NCBI RefSeq assembly: GCF_902686445.1
Contig: NC_062219.1
Location: forward strand, 142,272,057-142,336,056
From: Sciurus carolinensis
Taxonomy: Eukaryota > Chordata > Mammalia > Rodentia > Sciuridae
Length of the DNA stretch: 64,000 nucleotides
Direction of reading: 5' to 3'
The notes below the pieces were generated by a model, which saw only the letters and a program-made list of their open reading frames with translations, did no database searches and had not been told where the DNA came from. Positions 24,950 to 37,000 of this stretch are shown in pieces. Numbering within the stretch: position 1 is the stretch's first letter; every line of letters begins with the position of its first letter. Made by a program: the position numbers and the translations under genes.

Positions 24950-27900
24950 GAAGGCCTACTGATGTCCAGGCATTTCGGTTAGGCTTAGACATTGCTCTAG
25001 GCAGAGCATTTGGGGCTTCAGCATTTCTAGGCTCCCATGAGTCAAGCTTGCACCTGTGAGATTAGAAAGAAGCAGTCACCTCCTGAAAGAAAAAGGAATG
25101 GGCTCTTAACCCTTGAAGCTATATATGAGGGTCAAATATATTGGCATGTGTCTGATTCAGGAAAAAGCATTTATGCCCTGAGGGGAGATTGGCAGAGGGA
25201 AGTCTGGCTGGTTTCATTCCAGAGGCTGGGAGAAGTCGCAAGGAAATGTTGATGGAAATACAAGAGAAGTAGACAACAGAAGAACTTGTTCTACCTACTT
25301 TGCTCAGGGCAAGTATACATAGGAGAGAACTGTCTGTGAGCTGCAGTGCTTGGGGCTGGGAGTGTTTATTACAGAACAATTTGACTCAGCACGAAGGCCC
25401 GTGCTTCCTGACACACGCAGGGAACATCTGAACTCCTCCATGTGTTCATCGCATGTGACCAATGATAGAAGGTTAAAAAGAAAGGATGGAATAATCTATG
25501 TAGGAAAGATGGGAGGAAGAAAACATAGATCCAGATGTTCAAGCTTTACTATTTAGTAATTGACACTGGGCATTGAATTTGCATTTGACCTTCCTGTTAG
25601 TAGAGTAAAAAAAAAACAAACAGAAAAATGATCAGTTAATGATCAGTTTCTAATTTCCATGAGACAGAGCTCATCAATTACTTAGGAAAAGCAAACATTG
25701 CCTGATGGTTAAATATGCAAGCAACTGCCTCTAATGTGCTATTGGTAATAACTTTTCTTCCAGTCAGGATCTTGTCAATTTTCTTTGTAATTATTTTACC
25801 TGTTGGCACCATGATTTAAAGGTCTGTCAATGCTGTAATGAGGGGAAGACTCGAGTCTGAGGATGGAGAAGTATCAGATATGCCATGTCATGTTGCGAGT
25901 GATTAACCTCAGCATTATCCAAAACCATGGATTCTAAATCCAGGGGCAGGGTTTGGTCTGATTCTACTAACTCTGCAAAAGAGTGCATCGAGTTTATAGG
26001 GTGCTATAAAACATGAAATACACCCTCAGAAACTTACAGAAGAGAAATCATGTAGTTGTTCAACAACAAAAGAAGAGACTGAAGTAAAAAATGGAAAATT
26101 ACTTATATTAAAGGAAATGATGCGACAATAACTTATGGACACTTTAAATCCTGTCCTTAGGAGGCATTTTAGTTTTTCTTTAAGGATCCTGCAAAGTTCT
26201 TTTTGCTTTAAAGGGCTCCATCGATGTGCTAATTGTGTGGGATACATAGCAGGTGGATTTATTTATTTGGTTAGTGAGTCGACAAACATAAAATGAGCCC
26301 CTGTGTGAGCCAGGCCACGAGATGGAGATGAACTCCTGGTCTGAGATGCCCTAGTTCTGAAATGGAATAGAGACATTCGCAGTCCAGGAAATAATAATAT
26401 TGTTTGGAGAACACTGAAAAAATTTTTTGAAACCTTGTTTTCACAGTATTGAGCCAGGTCATTATTAGCATGGCTATTTCCCAGGCAGATTAGTGGAATC
26501 CTTTATAAAAGCCAAATTTGTCCTCCTTACCTGACCACAAGGGGGAGCTGTGTGTAGCAGCCCCAAGAAGGGATCCAATCGAACATGGCTGTAGACCAGC
26601 CAAGTGCTGGATACTAAAGGAAAAGCTTCAAAGTATCCTAGGTAGAGCCCGAAGACCTTGTTACTGGGCAATTGAGTGCTTGTCATTTGCACTGGTAGGA
26701 CATTAAAGGACTCTTGGGGGCTCCCTTCCAACTAGGGCAGCCATCTGGAAGGAGTAAACGCCCAGAAGTTTAGCTCCCTTTGCAAGAAACAGGGGACATG
26801 ATAATTTGTCTCCGGCAGGCTTTCCACTGCACAACAGGTCCCTGCAAGTCCTCTTCTCATTGTTCCTCGCAGATCTGATGTTTTCTTGCTTGTTGATTTT
26901 CCTTTTGCAAACAGGACTGGAGGACCTATTATTCAACTAAAACCTTTTGTCAAATCTGAGGCCCTTTCTAGTGTTGACTGGACGTCTAGACAGACAGGTA
27001 GAAATAATTGCAAGGACAACCCTGCGCTCAGCTGTCCCTTTACATTTTTACATCCTCCTAAAACACACCCACATCAGTCCTTTTTTTTTTTCCCACACCA
27101 GTCCTTCGTCTGGCTGTTTCAACATTGTACAAGACTCTGAAATAAGTTGCTTCTCCACCAATGTTTAAAATCTCCCATTTGCTACCATTGTTTTCGAGAC
27201 CGCAACCTCTTTAATAGGTATTTAAGTTACAGAGGGCTCAGATGGTTCTGGAAAACTCTTGTTATGCTGCTGGGGTCATAAAGGAGACTCATAAACTGCT
27301 TTTGGACGATGATGTTGGGGGAGGGAGAGCTGGTGTCTTGTGTCTGCTGGTATCTCGACTGCCAGGCAGGCCAGAGAAAATTAGGGGTATGTTTTCATTT
27401 AACATCATTCTTTGCTGACTCTCGTCTCCCTGGAAAATTGTCCATGAGGAGACAAAATAAGGTACCCTTTCTGTTAACTCAGTTTTCTTTAATTATAGTC
27501 ATTGGGAGATGACTTAAATCATGTTGTGAGGTATGGAGGTGATTTTTTTTTCTACCTCCCAGACTGCAGAGGAATTTGTTTTAGAGACTGGCGTTGGTAA
27601 ACGCGGAGATAAACGTCTCTGTGTTAAATTTTTTCAGTTGTTCTTTTTAGAGTTTTCTCCCCTGCCTGCTGGCCTCTACTCATTAAAACCCTTTCAAAGT
27701 TGTTTTTTTCTTAAAAAAAAAAAAAAAAATTCGCTAGAGGATCAGCATGTGCTTTACATGTCACAACCTGGGAGAAGTAAGGCAAGTTGAACTTGGTCTT
27801 CTCCTGACACTCTGGGGTTTCTTGCTCAATGTTTTGCCCTCCCTGTGCTCAGTGTGGGGCAGAGAGACCGTCAGTGAGGACTGCACCCCAGACTGGCCAT

Positions 27901-28150
27901 GGAGGTAGATGCATCCTAGCTCATCAGTGGATCTGCGTCTGTGCGGATGCCCAAGCCAGAAACCCTTGTCCATGTGTGCCACTGCAGATGGTCACCACTC
28001 CTGTGGCTCTTGCCTCCCATGTCTCCAGGACCTTCCTCTTCTCTGCATTACTACCCCTCCATTCCAATCCAAGAGCTTGTGTTTCTCCTGTAGCGGATTT
28101 GGTGGCCTCCAAGCTGAGGTCCTGGGCTTCTCTGCAGGGCCCCTCCTTGC
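24950..28150. other. Intergenic stretch, no gene supported
   Basis: Unclassified sequence with an A run at 27713-27729. Several 60-130 codon frames exist, none recognisable. Confidence 0.45.
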
Positions 28151-28159
28151 CACTCTCCG

Positions 28160-28580
28160 AGCTGCCAGAGCGCTATTTTCATAACAAAAGTTTGCTCTCA
28201 CTCATCACACCCCTATTTTAAGCCTTTCAGTTGCTCTCGGGATAGAACTGAAATCCTTCCTGAGGCTTCTAAGGCCTTGCCTGTACCAGCACCTGCCACC
28301 GCTCAGGCTCACCCCTTGCCATCCTCCCTTCCCGGCTGAGCTCCCAGCACACTGGCAGCTTCCAGGTTCTTGAACATGGTAGGGTCCTGGCATCCTCAGA
28401 TCTTTGCCCTAGTCATCCCTCCACTTAGAATAGTCTTTCCTTTCTATGCCTAAATAAAGCGTTGACTCATCTGATCTCAGATCCAACACCTTTTCTGAAA
28501 GGAAGCTGTCCCTGTCCTGTCCCTCCCCTGTCCCTCCAGGTTAGGTCTTAGCACTCCATACAGTTGCAGTTTTCCGTATG
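28160..28580 (+). mobile_element. L2 LINE 3' fragment
   Basis: CTTTCAGTTGCTCTCGGGATAG, GAGGCTTCTAAGGCCTTGCC, CCACTTAGAATAGTCTTTCC and TTTTCTGAAAGGAAGCTGTCC follow the L2 3' region. Confidence 0.65.
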
Positions 28581-28592
28581 CTTTTTTGATTT

Positions 28593-28626
28593 TTAAAACA
28601 TATATATATATGTATATATATATATT
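28593..28626. repeat. (TA)n microsatellite
   Basis: ATATATAT run interrupted once by G. Confidence 0.9.
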
Positions 28627-29690
28627 AGGGAATGTTGGCCTGCGTTCATTTTATGGAGACCTGTGAGTCGTGTAATTGATCTCATTTCCTTTATGTCATT
28701 GGCTTTCCAGAAAGCTCCAGGCCAAGGTGCATAGGCAGCCCCTCGTTGGCTTCACCGACTTTACATCCGCTGCTGACTCAGGTGTCTTTCTTGCCGCTTC
28801 TCTCCCTCTCTCTCTCTCCTCTGCCCAGCTCCACTTCTTCTGACTTTGTAAAAATGCAAAGGTGTCATTGTAGCCGGTCCCCTCCCCGTCCCCAGTCACC
28901 TCTCACGCTCATTCCTGACCACCAGCCTTGGGCAGCCCTGCAGCTTTCCTCTTCTATCCAGTGACAGCATCCTCTGTGATCCATCTCTTGGACTCCGCCC
29001 TCTGTGTGTGGCTATTTCCACCCAGCCCAGATCACTTTGATTTTTCTCATTCTCTGTACCCCGAAAAGTCTTCCCCTGTAGCTTTCAGGTAGACCTGTGT
29101 CTATAATCAGCCTTATATTGTCTAAAGGCCATGTTTACTTTGTGTCTCAAAGAAAGCAGAAACCAAGTCTTCCCTTTCTTTTCTGTTCCTTTGGTACCCA
29201 GCCCATGGCCGGCTGGGGGCTGGGAGGCTCCTCTGGCTGGGACATTTTGTGTCTTATTGATAGGGAGTAGTTGCCTGCTATGAATCCTTGTTGCTTTTTC
29301 TGTTCTCTGGTGAATGACAATATTTCTTTTGTCACAATTTTTCAAAAAGTGAAGACTATAGATATAGTTTATGATCCCTCCCCAATTAACTGTTACTCAT
29401 GAGGGATTAGGGAAACACATTTGTCTTCATGGTGAGTAGTGAACTACTAGGGAAATACATTTGTCTTCATGGTGGGTTGTGAACTACCTCAGTATTGCCT
29501 CTAAAGCAAGAACCTATTGTGGATTCAGAAAACTCAACTTTCCAACTGGACCTTTCCTATGGAATTTTCAATGTTCCTATGAATTGATGATAATATTGAC
29601 TTTAAAACACTGGAATATTAAAGTTAATTGGCAAATGCTTTACCTCTTTTAAAAATAAACTGTGTTCAAGGAATACAAGAAAATATACCT
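28627..29690. other. Intergenic stretch, no gene supported
   Basis: A CT-rich run lies at 28797-28822. A direct repeat of about 25 bp (GGGAAANACATTTGTCTTCATGGTG) occurs at 29409-29433 and 29451-29475. No gene recognised. Confidence 0.5.
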
Positions 29691-29898
29691 CTTTTGGTAG
29701 GTGCAGTGGCTTACACCTGAAATCCCAGCAGCTCTGGAGGCTAAGGCAGGAGGATCACAAGTTCAAAGCTAGCTTCAGCAACTTAATGAGACCCTAAGCA
29801 ACTCAACGAGACCCTGTCTCTAAATAAAATATAAAAAAGGGCTGGAGATGTGGCTCGGTGGTTAAGCACCCCTCGGTTCAATCCCTGGTACCAAAAAA
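29691..29898 (+). mobile_element. Dimeric B1/ID-type SINE, full length
   Basis: It has the complete order of 7SL half, A-rich linker, ID half and A tail. AGAAAATATACCT flanks both ends (29678-29690 and 29899-29911), a perfect 13-bp duplication. This is the best copy in the window for family assignment. Confidence 0.93.
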
Positions 29899-29984
29899 AG
29901 AAAATATACCTACTTAAGCATGTATTTTGGTAAGTTTTGACAAATTTATGCTTTCACATAGTTACCATAACAATCAGGATATGG

Positions 29985-30175
29985 ACATTGTGTTGTCCAA
30001 TATGGCAGCCACTAACTACACCTGGATATTTAAATTCAAATGAACTAAAGCTCATTAAAATGAAATATAGGTCTTCAGTTATACTAGTCACATTTCAAAT
30101 GTTTGATGGTATTTGAATTGTGTGATTATTTGTGCGACTATTGCTTACCATACTGCGCTGTGCAAATTACAAGAC
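29985..30175. mobile_element. hAT-like DNA transposon fragment
   Basis: TTGTCCAATATGGCAGCCACTAAC on the left is roughly complementary to TTGCTTACCATACTGCGCTGTGC on the right, with AGTCACATTTCAAATG inside. This wording is typical of MER-type hAT elements. Confidence 0.5.
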
Positions 30176-30429
30176 ATTTCCGTTATTGTAAAGGTTCTGC
30201 AGTGTTGGACGATGCTGATATAAAATATGTCCATCACACAAGAGAGTTCCTCTGTGCTCCTTCCCAGGTCATCCTCAGCCCCATCCACTGGCCTCAGAAA
30301 TCACAGATCTGAAGTCTGTCTACACAAATTAGGTTAGTGTTTCCTGGAACTCCATTTGGCTACTTTTGCTCAGCCTGGTTGTGGAGGTTAATTCACTCCT
30401 GCTCTTACCTGCATACCTAGGTCACTCCT

Positions 30430-31160
30430 CCCTAGTGCTGAACAGCATTCCGTTTTATGGATATGCCGCCACTTATTTAGCCACTCGCCTCTTGATGACA
30501 TTTGGGCTGTTTTCACTGTGGTATGATTATGAATAAAGCAGCTAGATTTGGTGTGCATGTTTTCATTTTTTTTTTTTTTTGGGTGAATGAATGTGATTGG
30601 AACTGCTAGGTTGTCTGGAAATTATATTTTTGACTTTATAAAGATCATCAAACTTCACAATAGGTAAGCTATGGAACCAATTTAGGTGCCCTTCAACAGA
30701 GGAATGAGTGAATAAAAAAATGTACTACATATACACAATAGAATACTACTCAGACATAAAGAAGGATGAAATTATGGCATTTGCCAGTAAATGGATGGAA
30801 CTGGAGACTACCATGCTAAGTGAAATAAGCCAATCCTTAAAAAAACGAGGCTGAATGTTCTCTCTGTTATGCAGATGCTGATCCCCAATGTCCAATTTAT
30901 CAGTTTATTATTAATTAGATTTTTTTTGTTGTTGTTCTACGTATGAAACTTTTATCTGCTTAAGATCAAGATTTTCTCCTATGTTTTCTTCTAGAAGTTT
31001 TAGAATTTAGGTCTATGATCCATTTGAGTTAACTTTTGTGTAGAATGAAAGGTAAATATTCATTGTTTTACCCATAGAGAGATCTAGTTATTTTAGCACC
31101 ATTTTTTTCAAAAGACATTCCATTCCCCTATTGAAGGGCTTTGACATATTTGTCAAAAAT
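30430..31160 (-). mobile_element. L1 fragment, reversed, interrupted
   Basis: Left part GAACAGCATTCCGTTTTATGG...ATGAATAAAGCAGC, right part TCTCCTATGTTTTCTTCTAGAAG...GTCAAAAATCAATTAA. In this order they read as one reversed L1, 3' part on the left. Confidence 0.6.
30655..30895 (+). mobile_element. L1 3' fragment in sense orientation within a reversed L1
   Basis: ATATACACAATAGAATACTACTCAG, AATGGATGGAACTGGAG and AAGTGAAATAAGCCAATCC are L1 text in forward orientation. Confidence 0.7.
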
Positions 31161-31529
31161 CAATTAATGCATATATGCATGGGCAAAACGATACAAAGTA
31201 TATGCAAATACTTTTCATTAAATCTCAGTGGGATACATGAATAAAAGAGTGGGTCAGGCAGTAAAAGTAATTTACATGATATTAACCTTTTTTTAATTCA
31301 AATATGGTTTGCTTTTAATTATTTATGTCTATTCCAGAAAGAATAGAATGATTTCCTTTGATTGTGAAACTGCATGAATGGTAATATCCGTACCACAAAA
31401 GCAGAGGTCCTCCAACTTATCATAGAGCACATAGGCTTTCTGGTGAAGAGAAGCCTCATTTCAGATATTTGAATTTGGTAATGTACACAGGTTTCAGAAT
31501 TTTCTTCAGATGAAATGCATTCTGAAGTG

Positions 31530-31530
31530 A

Positions 31531-31562
<32 letters not shown>
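31530..31562. repeat. (CT)n microsatellite
   Basis: TCTCTCTCTTTC then an unbroken CT run. Confidence 0.9.
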
Positions 31563-32049
31563 ACATACACAAACTCCTTAATTTTCCTAAAAAAAAAATG
31601 GATCTATAGTATTGATAAAATGATCATAATTTAACTTTCCGTAGTAGGAGGGCCCAGAACAGTCAATATTTAATTCCATGACAAAGAGAGAAACTATGGA
31701 AAAGAAAACCCAATGGCTATGAAAACAGAGATCTAAAAATTTAATGATTTAAAAATAGCTCTACATATAAAATGGTGAAGAGAATAATACAGATTGAACG
31801 TTTTGGTTTTGAAAACGTGAAATGTCACCACTTCACTTAGGACAAGTCTGTCATCTGCTAAGAAATACACACCATACAATTGAAATCAACAAGGACACAC
31901 TAACTTCCTCAAGTGTTATTAATGTCCAGCAACCCCCTTCCTCCCTACGCATTTCCTCGTCACACGACGACACAGCTTTTAATCTTCCGTTGGCAGCATA
32001 GAGCATTGAGAATCATAAAGAGTGGTTGTTTTGAAAAGCACCTTCCATA

Positions 32050-32055
32050 TTTATT
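32050..32055 (-). terminator. Candidate polyadenylation hexamer, distal
   Basis: AATAAA on the minus strand in the context GGAAATAAATATGG, about 1.5 kb after the stop codon. It would give a UTR length in the range usual for this gene. Confidence 0.35.
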
Positions 32056-32808
32056 TCCATTGATGCTTTATCACACTAAAATCGTGCGTTCCTCTTAAAT
32101 CATTTCCTGTTCCAGTCATTTGGTTGTTTAAAACAAAGCAAGCTTAATTTGGTCAAGGCATATATTACAAAAGAAAAAGTAAGCCGGAATAAAATAATTT
32201 CTATGGACCCTTTAAAAGACTGTAGAAAACATGCTTCTTGAGTTGGCAATGCTTGGATACATTTACCCACCAGGTAGGGTGCATTCCACTCACCAGGGAT
32301 ACATCTGATGACTGTGGTGACCCCTCTGTGTCTACACCAGCAGTTATGAGGATGGACTAAGGCCTAGATGCTGTAACTGAGTTGGTGATGGGGTGAATAT
32401 ACAAGGTCATCAGCCACACAGAGTTGTGAAGATCAGATGCACCGTCTGCAGCTGCTGGAAGTGTTGGGTCTGTACCATGTGAGTTTTAAGAAGGGTGAGA
32501 GACCAAGGATATGGCCTGGTGGCTCTAAGGGGCAGTGACCAAGGAACTGGCCAGTTTCTCTCAGGTAATAAGGGAATGTGAAGAGTCAGAAAGTTCTGCT
32601 CAGCACTGGCTGATGGAATCATCCCTTCTTTTTGTGAACTATCTCAGTCTGATGCATCTTCATGGATTCCTGCTTCAAATAATGTGGTTTTTTTCTTTTT
32701 TTTGCTTTGTTTTTTTACAACTCTAAAAACATTCTTTGGAAAACCTCATGGTTGAATCACTCACAAATGCAGAAGATCAAATAGCCCCAGGGAAACAAGT
32801 GTTATCCT

Positions 32809-32814
32809 TTTATT
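32809..32814 (-). terminator. Candidate polyadenylation hexamer, proximal
   Basis: AATAAA on the minus strand in the context CTACAATAAAAGG, about 740 nt after the stop codon. It is the first canonical hexamer in the UTR. The sequence downstream becomes T-rich only after about 90 nt, so use of this site is unproven. Confidence 0.35.
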
Positions 32815-33457
32815 GTAGCTTCCTCTCAATGTTGGAACAACCCAGTCCCAGCTATGGACATGGCCTCCTAACTCAGTACACAGGTCTCTCCTCTCGCCAG
32901 CACCTGAAATCTTGGAGCTTGGATTAGCATGTATTTCTGAAACTTGCTTTCCAAGAGGGCTTTTCCAACTGGAATGGGGGCATTTTGCCATAATGTGTTC
33001 CAGACAGTCAATTTTGAAAGAGGCTTCAAAACAAGAATAAAACATACCATGTCTTATGAGATGGTGTGTGGGAGGTGAACACTTGCAAATACACTAGATT
33101 TGGGTGTGCCAGGCTCAGAATAATCACTAGTACACGTAGAACAATATTACAACCAGTCAATACATTTCGAAAAAACCCCAAATGCAGCATTAGGAGGTGC
33201 CGACTAAGGTGCTTCTTAATTCATGTTGTTGTTGTTGTTGTTTTTTTAATGGAATGTATCAGACAAACATCTACAAACAAACAAGAATGCAAAGTGATAC
33301 ACAGCAAGTGGACAAGTTTCTGTACAACTTATGTCTTATATACTTATGTGCATACATAAGAACCACACAGGGAAGAAAAATTTCCCTCTCCAGCTCCCTG
33401 AATTTCTGAAAGTTGTCTAACTCATAAAATGTTAAAATATTTCATTTCCATATAAAA

Positions 33458-33483
33458 TATATACAAAATAGATCATATTTACA
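33458..33483 (-). promoter_or_regulatory. Two Pumilio-type elements in the 3' UTR
   Basis: On the transcript strand TGTAAATA (33476-33483) and TGTATATA (33458-33465) both fit UGUANAUA, the Pumilio recognition octamer. They start 69 nt after the stop codon and are 10 nt apart. The region is AU-rich, so chance matches are possible. Confidence 0.5.
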
Positions 33484-33551
33484 AAAACCAGACAGTATTT
33501 CCAGTTTTGCTTAGTAACAGTTCACTCAGTTCCCTCCTCCTCCCCTTCCTC

Positions 33552-34061
33552 TCAGAAAGTTGCCATCTCCAGCAAAGAGCGCTTGAAGAGCTGGGCGTTT
33601 CTGGACAGGTCTGTAACTTGGTGGACCATCTCCTGCAGGGCAGTAGTGCTCGGGTAATGCAGGGCCGCCATCTTGGTGGCCATCACTATTGTCTTGAGCT
33701 GTTCACAGAGCTGGTTGCTGGAGTTCATGACTTTGTTGCGAATGTCCTGGGCAGACACCTGCCTGGTCAGCGTGTCTCCGATGAACACCAGTTTGTGTGC
33801 ACTGAGGATGACAAACTTGCTGTGTGCCACGAAGATCCGCGGTGGCTGGGCCGAGCTGACACAGCTGAAGAGGGCGTCGATGGCATTGAGGAGGGAGATG
33901 AAATGGGTCTCACACTGGTCGTAGTAGAAGCAGAGCAGCTGCCGATCCTGAGCACCCGCACCACTGTTTGTGGTTGGGAGGCTCTGAGAGGGCTTCCACT
34001 TGGAGATGTCATTCTCCACCGGCTTTGTAATTTCTTGTTCCAACAGCTGGAACTGACTCAG
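33552..34061 (-). CDS. NEDD9: NEDD9 exon 7: C-terminal FAT-like domain and stop
   Basis: 510 bp: 169 codons plus TGA at 33552-33554, residues about 664-832. The acceptor is TTTGCAG just above 34061. It begins LSQFQLLEQE and ends LLEMATF. This is the most conserved part of Cas-family proteins. It folds as a helical bundle like the FAK focal-adhesion-targeting domain and mediates localisation and partner binding (for example BCAR3/NSP-family proteins). FYYDQCETHF and the run VAHSKFVILSAHKLVFIGD are near-identical to human as I recall it. Confidence 0.97.
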   Translation of the reverse strand: MSQFQLLEQEITKPVENDISKWKPSQSLPTTNSGAGAQDRQLLCFYYDQCETHFISLLNAIDALFSCVSSAQPPRIFVAHSKFVILSAHKLVFIGDTLTRQVSAQDIRNKVMNSSNQLCEQLKTIVMATKMAALHYPSTTALQEMVHQVTDLSRNAQLFKRSLLEMATF

Positions 34062-37000
34062 CTGCAAAGAAGACAAAAGCAGGTTTCATTAAGGGGAAGG
34101 CACTGCAATGGAAACCACCCTGGATGGAAATAAAAGACAGGGGGTTCAATCCCTGGTAAGGGTCAGAGGCCTATAGGCTGGAAGGCCTTGTCCAGGCACC
34201 TTGCTTCCCCAGCTGTGCCAGTAGCTCTGGGGAAAGTAACCCCTGAGGAATTCTCCTGCTCAAACTTGGTATGATTGGACCACCAGTCTCTTCTGCCTTC
34301 TGGCTGGAAGGCAGCTGAGGGTATAAACCCTACCCTTGTCCCCTGTACCTTTAGGAAGGTTAAGTGGGTTAATATTTAAAAAGTGCTCAGAAGAGTGTCT
34401 GGTAGATCCAGGGCCCTGTGTGAATGTTTATTACATGTTGAGTGGCTGCAAGGGAAAATCAAATGTAGGGATTTTTTTAAATCACCAACGGTTTGTCCTT
34501 CTTGGGGAAAGCCTTGACTCTCTGAGAGAAGCTTAGGTGGAGTAACGATTCACGATTATTGTCTGTTTCTCCTACTCTTTCTGCCAAGATGTACAGATAT
34601 ATTATACTCCAGCACTAGAGATGCCTAATGCAGACACACTTAGGGAGAAGAACACAGCTAAGGAGACCTGTACGCTAACTGTGCATCACGGTGGTAACAG
34701 CCCCCAGTGCTGTTAAAAGGGCCTTGAGTAAAGTGGGGTTAGCTTTCTTGATTTTCTCATTTTCTCCAGCTGGTATATTATTTAAGTTGCAATTGAAATA
34801 CTTTCTAGCTATTCTTCCAAGACTCCAAAGAGATCTCTCTTTTGTAGGTAAGGACTGTTTATGACCTAACTTTAGGACTTGGTTAAACTCTCTTCCTGGT
34901 GTAGGAGTGAATCAGAGCAGTGATAACCTCATCCAGTTCTCCCCCAAGAAATGCACAGCCAGCTTGCCCATGGAATCTGCTTACTTCTTAGGAATCACTA
35001 TGGTTTCAGCAAATTCCCTAAACCCCCACTGTCTTACTTGGTCAAATGCCAATGCAAACATAAACAGATACAGGGTGATGTTCTGAGGCTTTTAATAATA
35101 ATGAATTCTATTTTACATAGCTTAGGCTTTTGCAAGCATGTTCATCAATATGCTCTCTCATTTAGAAGGGGGGGTACTTTTCTGAGTTTTTGAGAACTAA
35201 TTGAAGTTCAGGGAGGTTACAAGACTTCCTAAGGTTACACAGTTGATCAGAAAGCAAGGACTAGAACCCAGGTTTCCCAAAGACTCCATGGCATTTCAGG
35301 TCACTTCTCTTAAAAAGGCTTATAAATCTTCGATCCATTTCACTTTTTTAAAATGCCCTTATCCTAGTAGTACCCATCATTATCTGACTTACTTTTGAAT
35401 GTACGCATCTTCCCCAAGGTCCTACGTAAAATGGTTAGGCTATATTTTAAAAACACTGAGTCCTACCTTCTTGCCCTTAGATTGGACCATGCATGGCCAA
35501 GACATAGGTTGTGTTGCTGGGGCACAGGTAGAGACAGGTGGAGAGACTGGGGTTGGGGAGAAAGACAGTATGAGGTTCAGACTTGCCTAGGAGTTGGATG
35601 AACCGCAGAAGAAAGCTGCCATCCGCAGAGGAGGCAGAGGTCTAATGCCATCTCTAGAAAGGAATTCGAGTGGCCATTTATAGGATCTGCAAAGAGGCAG
35701 AGGGCACCAGTTGAGCGGGTAGGTGGAGGAAATGTCAGAAAATAGGAGAGAATGAAGCAGACATAGAGAGACTCAAAGGAAGTTATACAGTCCTAGTTTT
35801 CACTGAGCATGGCTGTATCCTCCTTTTCTGCACTTCAATTCCCTATGGATGGCCTCAATATAAACCCCATTTGTTTGGGCAAGCTTAAGTGGGCCTTGTG
35901 TCTTGAGACCGAAAGCCTTAACCCAAATAGTCCTAATATGCTATATATTAATCGACTTAGCCTTGAAAAATTGTCATTTGGATGTAATCCAGGTGTGCCC
36001 AGCTGTACTAGCAAGGCCTTAAGCCTTCTCTCTGTCCCTATGCCCTATTGTATGCCCTGGGGCTTATTTATGCCAGCGTACTGATAGGATCCAAATCGGA
36101 GTCTTTTGAAGTTGTACTTTCTCTGCTAGGTGGGAAACCTGGTCACCACCCAGGAGTGTTTGTTCGAATTGAACTGACCTGGTGGTGTTCCAGCTGCATC
36201 TTGTTCTGCTTGATGATATTCTCTTTCTCCAGCAGCTCCTTCTGTTGCCGCTCAAACTCCTCCTTACCCTGTCATTGTTCAAATAAAGAACACGTTACGT
36301 CACTGCTCCCATTCACGCATGCTAATGCTTTCACTGACAAGCACATACCTACTCTTTCATTTTCCACCGCTCTGGCCACTTTTGAATGCCCAATTAGGCC
36401 CTGAGAACCCCAGATGGGGGTGGCAGGCTCCTTGGCCAGACATCCAGAGTCGCTGCGGAGGGCGAGGTGGAAAACCACAGCAAGGGGTGCCTTGCTCTCT
36501 GCTGTTTTACCCTTTTTAGGCAGCTTCCCACGATCCACTTCAAACCTCCTTAAGAAGTACTGTTTCTCTTGGTTCTTCTTTGACAGATTATATGTGAACC
36601 CCTGGATCTCCAAACACAGGTCTCAATGTGGTCTGCATTTCACTTCCAGTGTTTTTGAATCACTTATATCTCCCTCCTCCAAGATGCAGAGTTGGATGAC
36701 CAGTGAGGTGCATGTTAAATTCCTCCCTCTCCCCCTCCCTCTGCCCTTCCTAAGCACCAGGTGGCTCTGGTGACATTCCCCTTCTCTCTTGGGTAGTTTA
36801 ATAATTTTCAGTATCATTCATGGTTCTCAGTCAAATTAAAAATTCAGATAGTAAGCCAATTCTAAATGATGGATGTCGGTAGAGTGTCTTAATCCCTCAA
36901 AATGGAAGGGCTAGCTGTTAGGGTACCAGGGCAACTTGGAACTTGGTGGAATTTCCTCCTGTGGGAGGCAGGCTGTGATGGCAGTTTTCCTAAGGCCAGG

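Larger units (their letters stand above)
31300..33551 (-). other. NEDD9: NEDD9 3' UTR and downstream flank, end uncertain
   Basis: Non-coding sequence following the stop codon. Minus-strand AATAAA hexamers lie at 32809-32814 and 32050-32055, and either could end the transcript. The first 100 nt carry a G-rich tract and two Pumilio-type motifs. A (CAA)n run preceded by oligo(A) in the transcript lies at 33225-33246. No SINE or LTR interrupts 31600-33551, as expected for a conserved UTR. A (CT)n run at 31530-31562 marks the distal part. I cannot fix the true end from sequence alone. Confidence 0.6.

Noticed and set aside
33507..34133. Open frame of 208 codons on the plus strand over NEDD9 exon 7
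   Set aside because: It is the antisense shadow of a conserved coding exon. It has no recognisable protein similarity, and the exon on the minus strand explains the openness.
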